From assembly GCA_043228905.1 (NCBI GenBank), contig JBHGNT010000001.1:16492001-16556000 (forward strand): DNA of 64,000 nt. The letters run 5' to 3'. The notes under the pieces were generated by a model. That model ran no database searches, was not told where the DNA came from, and was given only the letters and a program-made list of their open reading frames with translations. Source of the stretch: Azolla caroliniana. Its lineage: Eukaryota; Polypodiophyta. Every line of letters begins with the position of its first letter. Position 1 is the first letter of the stretch. This document shows, one piece after another, positions 39,825 to 50,478 of this stretch. Made by a program: the position numbers and the translations under genes.

Positions 39825-41422
39825 CCTCCTATAGATCCTTCAACAGTCTCTTCAGCTAGTTTGTTAGCTTCTTCTACCCATTCTTTAGCTGCTTTTCGAA
39901 CATCGTCCTGGACTTCCCATTCTGATTGCTTACCTTTGCTTCGGGTAGTCACTTGTTGAATTTCGGGAGCCACCATATTAATAGTAGGTGCTTTTCTCTT
40001 GTCTCGAGTCGGACATTGGTTTGCATAATGACCATTTTTCCTGCAAATGTAGCAATTTGGAATTGATGAACCACTGGCCTCACCATGTTCATATTGCGGA
40101 CGACTAGTTTCGTTGAAATCAACGATTTCTCTTTAGGAACCATGCTGAAATTGCCTAGATGCTTTTGGCCTATTAAATTTTTTGTTTGGCGGTTTTCCTG
40201 ATAACGTCCCCCTCTATATTGTTGCCGGTGACCATTTTCTCGAGGTGGAGAGTAATCTTGATCCTGATTATTGCGATCATCCCTTCAATAATCGTTTTTT
40301 CGATCCTCTTCTCGACTTGAATCATAACTATCGTTCTGCTTGTAATCATTCCAATTATTAACATTATTCTGCTGTTGAGACTCATTCCGTCGATCTAAAT
40401 AAAATATGTATTATTAATCATCTTCCTGAGATCGGTTGGTGAACCTAATTTGGCTATCCTGAGGCGGTCGCCTTATTGAGCAAATTGTATTCACATTGCT
40501 CTTCAGAATGAGCTTCAGAATGATAAATTCTACAATGAGTACGCAGAGTGCATTCGATTGTTGAATGCCCATTGTTGAGACAAGTTGTACATTGTATTGC
40601 TTTTCGAAATTGTAACTCTTCTAGTGTTAGTAGATTACTGTGTAGTGCTGACATATCCATACTTTTCTTATTTTTGTGAGTTTGATCCATAGCAAGTGCT
40701 TTATCAATCACTTGATCAATTGACTGATTTCAAAAATCAAACACTGCTAGAGTTGTCCGCATTGGTTCAAGGATGGCTTCTAAGAATATATCCTTCAATT
40801 CCTCATCTGGAATTGTCTTCGAAATTTGAAGTTGCAAATTTCTAAAATCGAATAATGAATTGTGATACCGTTTCATGCGGTTCCTAATAAAATGCATAGA
40901 ATTCATATCTTTCTGAGGGATTTGTCGATGAAATAATTGGGTGAATTTGGTGGTTAATTGTTTGAATGTATCGAATGCTCGTAAGCCATTTTGTTGAAAC
41001 CAATTTGCTGATGGACCATCCAATGATAGGATGAACTCAGAAATTTTAGGCTTATCTTTGGCTACTACCGATAGTCTCTGAGCTCCATGGTTTATTTCCC
41101 ATGTTGTCCAAAAATCCCTAATATGCGCTTTTGCATCAGCGTCGTCTCGATATTTCGAGTAAGGGTAAGGCATATTGTTGTCACCCCAGATATCGTAAAA
41201 TGATACCTCTTCAGACTGTTGGTAGTCTGAATAATTGTCGGTTAAGTCGGGATTTGAAGACCACCTCCAACCTGTTTGTTGCTGATCAACAACAGAGTTA
41301 GTGTTGACACTTTGTGTGACAGATTGTGTATGAGGCCGTTTACATCCGATTGATGTAGTGGGACTAGACGGCATCCATTCAACTCGTTCTCTGTTGAATG
41401 CTAATGTAACCGGATGTGCCAA
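39825..41422 (-). pseudogene. Gypsy-A2 gag
   Basis: The open part 40730-41422 contains MPYPYSKYRDDADAKAHIRDF, WEINHGAQRLSVVAKDKPKI, KFTQLFHRQIPQKD and FDFRNLQLQI. A stop near 40728 separates the helical Met-rich part (40454-40711, AMDQTHKNKKSMDMSAL). The Arg-rich region and the zinc knuckle (CYICRKNGHYANQC, about 40010-40050) follow in a shifted frame. The knuckle keeps its His, unlike Gypsy-A. Confidence 0.88.
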
Positions 41423-41431
41423 AATTTATTG

Positions 41432-41923
41432 TGTTGTTCGGCCAACAGATGACTCTCTCTAACCGATAAACAGTAGGGTCGAACGTCCTATCAAAGAACT
41501 GTGGAATACGAATGGATTATACTAGATAAATCATAACCTACGATACTGTATTTGTATCGTGATCGACTATTTTAGTTAGTACAGTTATAGCAGAATTATG
41601 GAGAACATTATTATCAACACAAGTGCTTAGAATTCCTATAACTAAAAACTATATTAATGGAAAATAGACGACAGTAGTACAATGATTTCAGTTCCTTTTT
41701 TTTAGGTAACCTGAAAGACTACCTTATCCAGAACTACAGTTTGCCTTGTCAGCAAGAAGTACAAAACTTCTAACCAACTTAAATATTCGTAATTACTATT
41801 TAATCGGCAAAGCTGTTGACTCATCGATCCACCTAGTTGATCCGACTCCGACTTTGTAGTTTCCGAACATTGTCGACTTTGACGCTTTCATACTTGTCTG
41901 ACTCATTTCCTGACCGGCTAACA
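41432..41923 (-). repeat. Gypsy-A2 5' LTR (492 bp)
   Basis: On the minus strand it begins TGTTAGCCGGTCAGG and ends GGCCGAACAACA. It is AT-rich in the middle (T8 run near 41696). The next base toward the right begins X-E coding, so A2 was inserted into X-E; its other flank is lost. Confidence 0.75.
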
Positions 41924-42986
41924 TTGAACATCCACATCATCATCTTTAAAATAACTTCACGAACGTCCTCCTCAGTCCGAGATCCCGGTGGTTCTGCTCA
42001 AGTAGCACACGCACGTGAGCATTTTCGCAACATCTTTTGGTGAACTCGACGTGAAGAATGGAAGGGGAGGATGAAGATGGACGAAGAATATCTCATGGAG
42101 GCAATGTCAAAGATGATGATGGAATTTTCAAGAAAAGTAAAACGATGAGGTGCGACCCAACAAGCCATTGAGATGAGAGCGTAGTCAAGTGACTCGGCTA
42201 TTTCAATGGTGCTGAAGTCCAAAATATTCTAAAAGCCTACAATGTTGAGATGGATTTGAGAGGTGTGAACGAAGCAATGAGGCTGGAGTACTTTTGTCGG
42301 GCAGTGGCTGAAACGATCTACGAAGAGATGAAAGAGCTTCAAGATGCTCACGACCCGTGGGGGTTCTTCCAAGAAACTTTACGGGAGGCATATGGATACA
42401 AAGAGCCAAAGAGACAAAGCCTATACGAGTTCGACCAATGGGTATCATTGATGAAGACCCACTAGAGAGCCATGCATGCTTTCGTTGAGTTCGAGTGTCA
42501 CTTTTCTCAACTTTTGGAGCGGGATCAAAGATTGGTGGGGGTGGATAAAGTCCTAATGTTCCCGAAATCAATAGATTTGAAGGAAAGAAAGGCCAATGGA
42601 ATCCGGCTTGAGGATGGCAATGGGGCAGATGGCGTCACTGAAAATTGGGCCTATGTTGAAAGAGTATGTCAGCAACATGACAAGAGAAAGATGGGAATCT
42701 TGTCGACAACATCATGGTCCACGAGGGACGATCAAAGGAGGATGAGATGTGGTAACACGCCACCACCGAAGGAAGAGAGCTCGAAGAGAGAAGATTCGAA
42801 CACACTCAACATAGAAGCTTTGATTAGTAAAGCATTCAAGAACTTAAAGGTGCAAGTTAATGTTGAAGAGGAGCTTAAAATGGAGCAAAAATTGATGTGA
42901 ATAGTGATCATGGAAGAAGAGACCTCCCACTAAATGTGGAGTAATGATACGGCCAATACGAAGGCCCAAGTTCAGTACGACGGTAT
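41924..42986 (+). pseudogene. X-E gag-like protein, first part
   Basis: After a charged leader (41924-42190, with stops) a gag-type fold begins near 42195: YFNGAEVQNILKAYN, RGVNEAMRLEYFCRAVAETI, WGFFQETLREAYG and YEFDQWVSLMKTH, then a TAG at 42463-42465. Next come FVEFECHFSQLLERDQRL and VTENWAYVERVC up to 42900. The resemblance is to capsid regions of plant gypsy elements that combine an FNG/FDG start with a 'WxxFxxxLxxxY' segment. The product continues at 46583 after the Gypsy-F insertion. It may be the gag of the same family as Gypsy-D. Confidence 0.65.
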
Positions 42987-43559
42987 TGAGAAAGTGTTTT
43001 TAGAATTCAAGGTATTGAAGTTTACAAGAATATAAGGTATGTGCGTTCACATCCAGAGGACAAGATCACGAACCAAAGTCTCAAGGATAAGTCAAACAAA
43101 AAGCAAGACACAGTCTAAAACGAATGCTCATAACTCATTCGTTTGGAAGTCAAATATAATGTACAAATATGGGTTGGAATCTTATGAAGAGAGGTATCCG
43201 TAGCTTTTTAAAGCTCTAAATTTAGAGCTTCGACGAGGGAGATATGAGGATTTGAAGATTGTTGTGTCATAGATAAGAATAGGACTCGATGAAAAACTCT
43301 AAAAAAAGCATAAAAAAGAATGCAAGGGAAACTTATCTAGTGGAAGAGAACTTTATATAAAGCAAGAAGAGTAAGGTGGTAGAGGAGTCTCTTTCTTGTG
43401 GTGATTTCTTTCCAATTCATGTAGTGTTGTTTGAATTCTTATCAATAGATATTTGTAGTTGTATCTTCTTTCTCTCTTCCTTATTTCATGGTCAATAGAT
43501 CTTTGTAGTTTTAGATTTATATATCTTCTTTATCTTTTCTTTCTATCATCACTCTTTCA
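42987..43559 (+). repeat. Gypsy-F 5' LTR (~573 bp)
   Basis: It runs from TGAGAAAGTG to CACTCTTTCA. The start is fixed by comparison with the 3' LTR (TGAAAGTG, 2-bp difference). A TATATAAAG box is at about 43353-43361. After it comes TTTTGGCACTCCAGGG, a TGGCAC-type primer site. It differs from the 3' LTR by at least two sizeable indels, so it is not recent. Confidence 0.85.
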
Positions 43560-43626
43560 TTTTGGCACTCCAGGGAGAGTCAATCTTTTCCGTATCTTGG
43601 GAAGATTGATTGTGTCTTAGTATTAT

Positions 43627-44932
43627 GTGGAGATGGCTTTTCAATTTACCTTTGCAGGTGATGGTGTTCAGGATGCGGGAGCCTTTTTGGCATCCTTCGA
43701 GCATCACGCGGTTTCAATTGGGAAGGTGAAGGACATAGAGAAACTTCCCTTGTTGGTGGCGACTTTCTACTCAAGGGACCAAGAGTGGTATGAGTCTCTA
43801 TCTCCTAACCAACAAACCAATTACCAACTACTCGTTCAAGAATTTCAAAGCACGTTCATCAGTCGTCGTAATGTGATTGACGTGCGAGAGGAGCTCTTTG
43901 CGTTGCGCATATCAACATCAATGGAGTATTCCGAGTATGAGAGGGTGTTCAAAGATCTTTGGTCAACATGGATCCATCTACGAGGAGGTGTAGAGGATGA
44001 GTGGTTCAAGATGGATCGCTTCAAGGCGGGCTTGAATCCTTACTTTGCAATGGAGGCAAATTTGAAGGACCCAACCAATTTTCAAACTCTTCTACAAGTG
44101 TGTCAAATCAATGATAGACAACTAAAAGTGATGCAGATGGGAGATGATACAATGGTGGCTATAGCTGGTGCGAATGTGGTTCCAACTCTAAATGCTTCAC
44201 ATCTATCCTCTATTGTACATGGAGGCCAGGTTTTTCCAAACATCTTTAATTCTAATATAACTAACCAAGCTAGTATACCAATGATGCGAGATGTAGATAG
44301 TCTAAGAACTTATGGAACTTTCTCCGAGCAACTAAATCGACGCCTTGATGAGCTAATGAATCAATTCCGCCAAATGCAAGCAAGTTTCAACACCAATCAA
44401 GTTCGAGAGGTGCCACAAGAAAAATGAGTCCCAGTTTGTTATTCTTGTGGTATTGAAGGCCATATTGCTACACGGTGTCCTTCGAGACGACAAGGAGGTT
44501 TAGGAAGAGGTATCTATCAAGTTCAAGGAGGTTCAAATTACCCTAACAACCATGTGAACAACAATAATCAAGCTTCTATGAATGGAGGACCATTGCCAGT
44601 GACTCAAGTTCCAACAATACCTCCCAATGTAAATCTTCTTGATTTTATGTATGATACTGACAATGATTGTGATGTTGTTCCAATCAAGAGAACTAGAGCA
44701 ACCCATAAAGGCAAAGAGGTAGAAGGTGAGTCAAGTAACCCTCAAATAAAGAAAAAAGCTAAGGATTCTATGGACTCTAAGATGGAGAATCCTTCAAAAA
44801 GACATTGTTCAAGGAGAAAGATCAATATGAAGGACATGCCCATGGGAAAAGGAGTGGAGCCTTTCGACTTAAAGCAAAAGTTGATTACTAATGGACCCCG
44901 GATCACTTGGCCATAACTTCTTCAATTATCTC
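43627..44932 (+). pseudogene. Gypsy-F gag with zinc knuckle
   Basis: The gag domain (43627-44427, 266 codons; ATG at 43627 or 43633) begins FQFTFAGDGVQDAGAFLASFE and has LLVATFYSRDQEWYESL, LVQEFQSTFISRRNV, RISTSMEYSEYERVFKDLW and FKAGLNPYFAM. A single TGA (44425-44427) separates it from an intact CCHC knuckle CYSCGIEGHIATRC (about 44440-44480). A Gln/Asn-rich and then Lys-rich C-terminus follows to 44916. The stop could be a point mutation. Confidence 0.88.
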
Positions 44933-45855
44933 CCACATTACGAAAGGAGTGGGGGCAGCTTGCGAGTATTCGCCAAAGTCAGAAGACCGTGCATAATGTG
45001 GGGATCATAGGAGTAGAAGATCGAAAGGACATACGACCAACTATCCCTGTCTCCATCAAAGGGTTTCACATCAAAGATGCCTTGCTTGATAGTGATGCAA
45101 GAGTAAGCTTGGTTTCTAAATTGGTGGTTAACAAAGTGGGAATTCCTATTGGTAGGTCATCTTCAACAAGGGTGGTCGTAGCAGATGATGGAGTGACACA
45201 TTGCATTGTCATAGTGGAGGATGTGTTCATCGAGTGTTTCATAATAACAGGAGAAGCTCGCAACAAATACCACATCAACTTGAAGGAAAGTATACCAGTT
45301 TCCCCAAAGCTTCAGCACTTGGGTGTTGAAAGAGAACTGATACAAGAGTTCATAGCATGGTTGCAAGAAAGTTTCAATTGTAATATGGAGGATTTAAAGA
45401 GTGTGCCATCTATGGCTTTGGTTCCAACGAAGAATGAGATCGATTTCAAAACCGTGAGTAATTCGATCAAACGAGATGAATTTTCACTTCCTTTCCAAGA
45501 TGAGATTGCCGATAAAATGGTTGTCTATACAAAACAAAGTAGTGTGGACAATGTGTTGTGCCAAGAAGGATTTCATGTGAATGATTCAAACTTGATCAAT
45601 GTAATTAAAAAGATGACAATCCTAACAAGTCTCGAAGCTTTGAAGGTGTTTGTGCAAAAGGTTCGCTCGCTCAAAAGGTTTATTCATATGTTGACATGCT
45701 TACTTCGATCAAGAGTTATGTATCACATGGATCTACTCGTGTTTGGAGAGTTGACAAAGACAGTAATTGTGGTAACCTCTTTCTTTGTGTTGACAAGGAG
45801 AAAGATGGTGATGGCAATTGTCAATGTGTGTGTGGGTGTGTGTCTAGGAGTGTGA
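44933..45855 (+). pseudogene. Gypsy-F protease-like domain and C-terminal remnant
   Basis: The segment 44989-45855 is open for 288 codons. It starts like a retropepsin (IPVSIKGFHIKDALLDSDARVSLVSK), where the DSGA active site reads DSDA. It continues with VVADDGVTHCIVIVEDVF and ECFIITG. The C-terminal half (from about 45400) matches no pol domain I recognise and ends in a hydrophobic run. The Gly-to-Asp change would impair the active site. No RT follows. Confidence 0.75.
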
Positions 45856-45989
45856 GGTCTTTTCTACCGACTAGCGGCGCTTTTACTCACATAATTTGTT
45901 TTATTTATTCTCTCCTTCTTTGTCTATAGCCATGAATAAGGTGAAAGAGAATTTTTGGTTTTATTAGTAGCTTAGGGTTCACCAAGAAG

Positions 45990-46582
45990 TAAGGGGGAGG
46001 GCTAAATGTGAAAGTGTTTTTAGAATTCAAGGTATTGAAGTTTACAAGAATATAAGGTATGTGCGTTCACATCTGGAGGTTAAGATCACGAACCAAAGTC
46101 TCAAGGATAAGTCAAACAAAAAGCAAGACACACAGAGAAAAGTAAAAGAAGAAAAAAGAGGGTCACCAAAACACAGTCTAAAATGAATCCAAATATAATG
46201 TGCAATATGGGTTGGAAAGCTTATGAAGAGAGGTATCCATAGCTTTTTAAAGCTCTAAATTTAGATAAGACGATTTGAAGATTGTTGTGTCATAGATAAG
46301 AATAGGACTCGATGAAAAACTCTAAAAAAAATATAAAAAAGAACGCAAGGGAAACTTATCTAGTGGAAGAGAACTTTATATAAAGCAAGAAGAGTAAGGT
46401 GGTAGAGGAGTTTCTTTCTTGTGGTGATTTCTTTACAATTCATGTAGTGTTGTTTGAATTCTTATCAATAGATATTTGTAGTTGTATCTTCTTTCTCTCT
46501 TCCTTATTTCATGATCAATAGATCTTTGTAGTTTTAGATTTATATATCTTCTTTATCTTTTCTTTCTATCATCACTCTTTCA
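45990..46582 (+). repeat. Gypsy-F polypurine tract and 3' LTR (LTR 46009-46582, 574 bp)
   Basis: AAGGGGGAGGG (about 45991-46001) precedes TGAAAGTGTTTTT. The LTR ends CACTCTTTCA. It has an extra AGAGAAAAGTAAAAGAAG-type stretch near 46136-46180 that the 5' LTR lacks, and lacks about 30 bp found near 43110-43150 of that LTR. Confidence 0.88.
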
Positions 46583-48191
46583 AGTACCACGGGAGAAGGT
46601 GTGGAACAAGCCACCTTCTTGACTTACGGAGGAACAATGGTCAAGAGAAAGGCCGAAGACTCGAGAGCGGGAAATGCCACTTTTAGAGTGGACGAGCATT
46701 TCGAAATGTGATGAAAGTGCAAGCATGAGCAAAGCTTGCATGATCGAGGGAGGTAAACAGTGCAAGGCCGACGTGATTGAGGCGGTAGCCACGAGAAATG
46801 ACATCGAGTCGGAGATGGCTATGGACGAGTCCACGACAGATGGCCATGTCAAGACTTTCCTAACACTTGATCTAGAGACTTGAGTAGTTGTGTCCAAGAG
46901 CCAACATGAGACCCAAGAGATGGAGAGTGATGGGGAAGCAAAGATTGAAGCCAATACGAATAACAACGTTGAGGGAAAGATGGCTATGGATAAGTCAACG
47001 GTGATAAATGGTCCCGAGGTTCTCCCCACAATGGTTCTTGAGACTTTGGCAGTTGTGCTGAAGTGCCAACGTGAGACCGTAGAGACGGAAGGTTGCGGCC
47101 GGAAATCGAAGGATTGAAACGGCGATGAGGAAGAGGAGGAGGATGACAAGAGGGATCCCTCCACACCAATTCCGGAGACTTCGGTAGTTCTGCCCTAGAG
47201 CCAACATTAGACCGGAAAGATGGAAGGTGGCGGTGGGGAGATGAGGGTTGAATCCAATGCATACAGAGGAACGGTAGCCAACAAGGAGGTCAAGAACAAA
47301 GCTACCATAGAGTTCGATGAAGAGCCAGAGTGCGGCAAGAAAGGAAGAACCAGAAGTCAATCCGGATGGAAGATGACGCGGTTGCTATTCCGACCCGAAC
47401 AGAAGCCAATCCGGACAAGAGTTGATAAACTGGGCCCGACCCAACCGAAACCCTATCTGGCCAAACCCGATCTGTCAGACTTGATCCAGCAGGGAGTAGA
47501 CTCTCTTGAAGCAGATTTTCTGAGTTCGATTTGGCAAAAGTGAATCCAAACGAAGGCCGGCCAAGCTAGAAGCTGATTGGTCGAGACCGATCTAGACAAA
47601 AGTTAAGCCGACCTAGCTAGAGGTCGAAGCAGACAAACCACGACACCCGATCGAGGTTGATGAGCATGAGGAAAAGGGAAGCATGAGACGAGAAAGGACG
47701 ATCGGAGGAAGTTTGGTGACTAAGGAGATGGTGGGGACTAAGGCGGCACATGTACGATGGATGAAGGGTTATGCTAAGGACGAGCAAAAAGGGGCTATGA
47801 CAAGAGGTCATGGCAATGTGAAGGGTGAGCGAATGATATGGTTAATCAGGTGGCGGCGATGGTTCGGGTGGAAGGAATGCACGTTCTCAAAAATGGAGGA
47901 CAAAGGACGACATGGGCGAGGTGTAAGGAAGGAGGAAATCAAAGGCCAACCACCTTTGACTCCGCCACATCACTCTTTCTTCTTGGCACATGCTGGAGGA
48001 TGTGCGGTTTGGTGGGGGTGGATGTCGTGATGTTGCGTGGAAGGAATGCATGTTCTCAAAAATGGAGGACAAAGGACGACGCGAGCGAGGCATAAGGAAG
48101 GAGGAAATCAAAGGCCGACCACCTTTGACTCTGCCACATCACTCTTTCTTCTTGGCACATGCCGGAGGATGTGCAGTTTGGTGGGGGTTGA
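46583..48191 (+). pseudogene. X-E second part: charged repeat region and C-terminal tail
   Basis: Coding-like but full of stops. From 46640 to 47270 there are three imperfect repeats of about 130-150 bp, each with a KMAMD(K/E)ST-type start and a KCQRETVETEG-type end (46800, 46950-47100, 47150-47230). The region is Glu/Lys-rich. The final segment near 48150 (AHMPEDVQFGGG type) overlaps the purine tract and resembles the tails of Gypsy-D (near 52700) and X3 (near 62600). No RT or integrase occurs between gag and LTR. Confidence 0.6.
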
Positions 48192-48209
48192 TGTCGTGAT
48201 GTTGTGTGT
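47872..48209 (+). repeat. Tandem duplication, 2 x 169 bp, containing the purine tract and LTR start
   Basis: Units 47872-48040 and 48041-48209 are nearly identical (shared AAGGAATGCA, AAAAATGGAGGACAAAGGAC, CTTTCTTCTTGGCACATG). Each includes GGTGGGGG followed by TGTCGTGATGTTG, so both purine tract and first LTR bases are present twice (LTR-type starts at 48023 and 48192). Confidence 0.92.
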
Positions 48210-48669
48210 CCAATGGGAGAAATTGTGAAATTGTGTGGTTCCACACACATTACACAAACGATTATAAATATGAAAATTAGCCTAGGGTCTAGTGGCATTC
48301 GAGTGCATATAGAGGGGTGCAAGCAAGATTTGAACCTTGCACCTCCAAGATAGAATACCTTTATCTTACCACTAGGGCTATTACCAAATACTTTAAATAT
48401 TATGTATTTCTTTTCATATTCAAAATGCATCGGAAACAACCGTACAAAACCGTGTGCAGAAAACCATGGTTCCAAGCCCATGGTTTTGTGCATGCCACAA
48501 GAAAAACTGTGTGCCCAAAAACCATGGGCCAAGCCCATGGTTTTGTGGATGTTAGAAGCATGGATAGACCTATAGAAACCCTCGTAAGTCTTGTGTAGCG
48601 GGGGGTTCAATATGTGATATCACCATCATCAATATAAAACTCTCATTTATCTTCTTCTAATTATCTTCT
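48192..48669 (+). repeat. X-E 3' LTR (probable extent)
   Basis: It begins TGTCGTGATGTTGTG after the second purine tract. It holds a TGTGTGG/CCACACA hairpin (about 48230-48248), a tRNA-like segment (48313-48385) and an AACCATGG/CCATGGTT palindrome pair (48463-48545). The right end is uncertain; it is set where Copia-E gag becomes recognisable. The ending seen in X1, X3 and X4 (CGCGACA) is absent. Confidence 0.55.
48313..48385 (-). other. tRNA-like segment in the X-E LTR, antisense to the element
   Basis: On the minus strand: TAGCCCTAGTGGTAAGA (A-box type, about 48364-48380 complement) and AAGGTTCAAATCTTGCTT (B-box type, 48321-48338 complement) flanked by GGTGC...GCACC arms that could form a stem. 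Order and spacing resemble a pol III promoter. Confidence 0.5.
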
Positions 48670-49420
48670 CTTAAGTGAATCTCAAGAGGATTTTCACCAT
48701 TAGGACAACGGCTAGGAAGCTACAGCTCAAGCAGGAGCTCAGCAATGTCCGACAGAAAGATCTATCTGTGGCTGATTACACGGCCCAAGTCAAGGAGATC
48801 TGCGACTCTCTTGCCTCCGTCAATGTGAATGTCAAGGAGGACGAAATGGTGCAGGTTTGCCTTAGTGGGTTAGGCTCGTCAAAGTTCGGAGCGTTCCGGA
48901 CGGCAAGCTACACAAGGGAGATTACACTTTCGTTCTTCGAGCTTCAGACGATGTTGCTCGTGGAGGAAAATCACGCAGGTGCGTCAATGAGTACGTACAC
49001 CAACAACAAGATATTGTACATGGAGGGAGATAGGCGCCATGGTCATGGCGGACAAGGCGGATTGGCGTGCAATGGAGGCGGCCGGAAAGAGCAAAACGTG
49101 TAGCATAATCAAAATGCCGAAAGCAATTACGAACCCTCCGGAAGCAGGGGGAGTCACAACGGTGCCAGAAGCCGGCAACAGAAGGCCGCAATGGAATGCT
49201 AGTATTGTGGCAAGAAAGGCCACAAGGAGAGCGAGTGCTGGAAGAAGAGAGCCGATTCGAACAAAGCCGATTCGAGTGGAAGAGACGCAGGAAGGTGTCA
49301 GAAATTGCACTACGCTGAAGGCTCTGAACACACCGTAAATGGATCAAGCCCTCTACGCAAGGGCGTTGTGAAGGGAGGATGTTCATCCTCGATACCAATC
49401 AAGCCGGAACCGCGATATTC
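48670..49420 (+). pseudogene. Copia-E gag with zinc knuckle
   Basis: The UBN2-type gag C-terminal half is open to 49103: LKRIFTIRTTARKLQLKQEL, LSVADYTAQVKEICDSLASV and ASYTREITLSFFELQTMLLV. After a TAG (49101) the Gly/Arg-rich part follows, then the zinc knuckle near 49196-49240 (YCGKKGHKESEC), with a TAG codon replacing the residue after its first Cys. The protease DSGA is not found: sequence between 49330 and 49380 jumps straight to the pre-integrase region, indicating a deletion. Confidence 0.85.
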
Positions 49421-50478
49421 GCAAAAGGACAGAAGGTCGAGTTGGACATCGATCTGTGGCACAAGCAGTTCGGCCACGTCAACTTCCCATGGCTTCGAGA
49501 AATGCAGAAGAAGAATATTGTTTTCGGATTGCCAAAATTTCGGGGCCGTAATGGCCAAGTCTGTGAACCTGCCAACTCGGGAAGCAACACCGATTTCTAT
49601 TCCCCAATGAGCGTAATCGTAGTCAAAATCCGTTGGATTTGATCCATTCGGATGTGTGGGGATGGGCACAGAATGTGAGTCTCGGTGGAAGCCATTACTT
49701 CGTAACCTTCATCGATGACTTCACTCGGTATACCTGGGCATGCTTGATCATGAAAAAGAGCGAAGTCTTCGCATGGTTCTTGAAGGGGAAAAACCTTGCG
49801 GAAAGGGAAACTGTGTGTAAGATCAAGTGCCTATGGTTCGATGGCGGGAAGGAGTACTTCTCCAACCAGTTCACGAGTTATCTACAACAGGAGGGAATTC
49901 GATGCGAATTCTCATGTAGATACACACCGCAGCAGAATGGCGTGGCCGAGCAGAAGAATCGGACAATTGAAGAAGTTGCCAAGGCAATGCTTGAAGAGAA
50001 GCATATGCCGAAGTTTTACTGGGCTGAAGCCGTAAGGACAACTGTTTACTTATAGAATTGGAGCTCTCCTAATGGAGGAGTGTCGCCACATGAGTTCTAT
50101 TACGGCAAGAAGCCGAACTTGGCACACTTGAGGATTTTCGACAACATTACATATGTGCATTTGCCGAAGGAGAAGAGTATCTTGGTCAAGAAGTGTACCA
50201 AAGCCGAGAAGTGTAACTTGGTCGGCTATTTAGATGAACAAAAGGGTTATAAGTGGTCTAACCCCCGGACAAAGGAAGTTCGCGTAAGCCGAGATGTTGT
50301 GTTCAACGAGTCCGCTTCGTGGTACTTGCCTACACCTCCAATACCTCATGACTCCCTTCCAAATTCTGAAAAGGAAGTCAGCAAGGTTGAGATGCCTCTG
50401 CATGATGAGGAAATCAGAGCTTTGATAGAAAGTCCAATCTCATTTTGGCTAAGTGGGCCCAATGAGGAGTTGGGCTGA
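49379..50478 (+). pseudogene. Copia-E integrase
   Basis: The pre-integrase part has LDIDLWHKQFGHVNFPWL (about 49445). The zinc-finger Cys pair is damaged. The core: DLIHSDVWG (Asp, about 49650), FDGGKEYFSNQF (Asp; DGGKEY for DGGGEY), QQNGVAEQKNRTIEE (Glu, about 49950), MPKFYWAEAV. A TAG follows at about 50053. The C-terminal part is 50080-50478 (SPHEFYYGKKPNLAHLRIF, VGYLDEQKGYKW, VSRDVVFNE). The catalytic triad is present. Confidence 0.9.

Larger units (their letters stand above)
39821..41923 (-). mobile_element. Gypsy-A2, 5' end of a second Gypsy-A-type element
   Basis: It has a 5' LTR (41432-41923) and gag only; protease and pol are missing where Copia-D adjoins. The LTR starts TGTTAGCCGG against TGTTGGCCGG in Gypsy-A. 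The primer-site region TTTTGGCACATCCGG follows the LTR. Confidence 0.82.
42987..46582 (+). mobile_element. Gypsy-F, gag-protease-only LTR retrotransposon
   Basis: Complete LTRs (42987-43559 and 46009-46582) enclose only 2449 bp coding gag and a protease-like part. No RT, RNase H or integrase is present and no gap suggests their loss from this copy alone. Flanks GGTAT and AGTAC are an imperfect duplication. It interrupts X-E. The structure matches the TR-GAG class of non-autonomous plant elements. Confidence 0.85.

Noticed and set aside
45300-45855. Gypsy-F C-terminal stretch as a degenerate RT
   Set aside because: I could not find any RT landmark (VDYRxLN, MPFGL, YxDD). The hydrophobic end is in a region of GTGTGT simple sequence.
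48463-48545. AACCATGG palindromes as TIRs of a MITE
   Set aside because: The arms are internal to the X-E LTR region, lack flanking duplications and are repeated rather than terminal.
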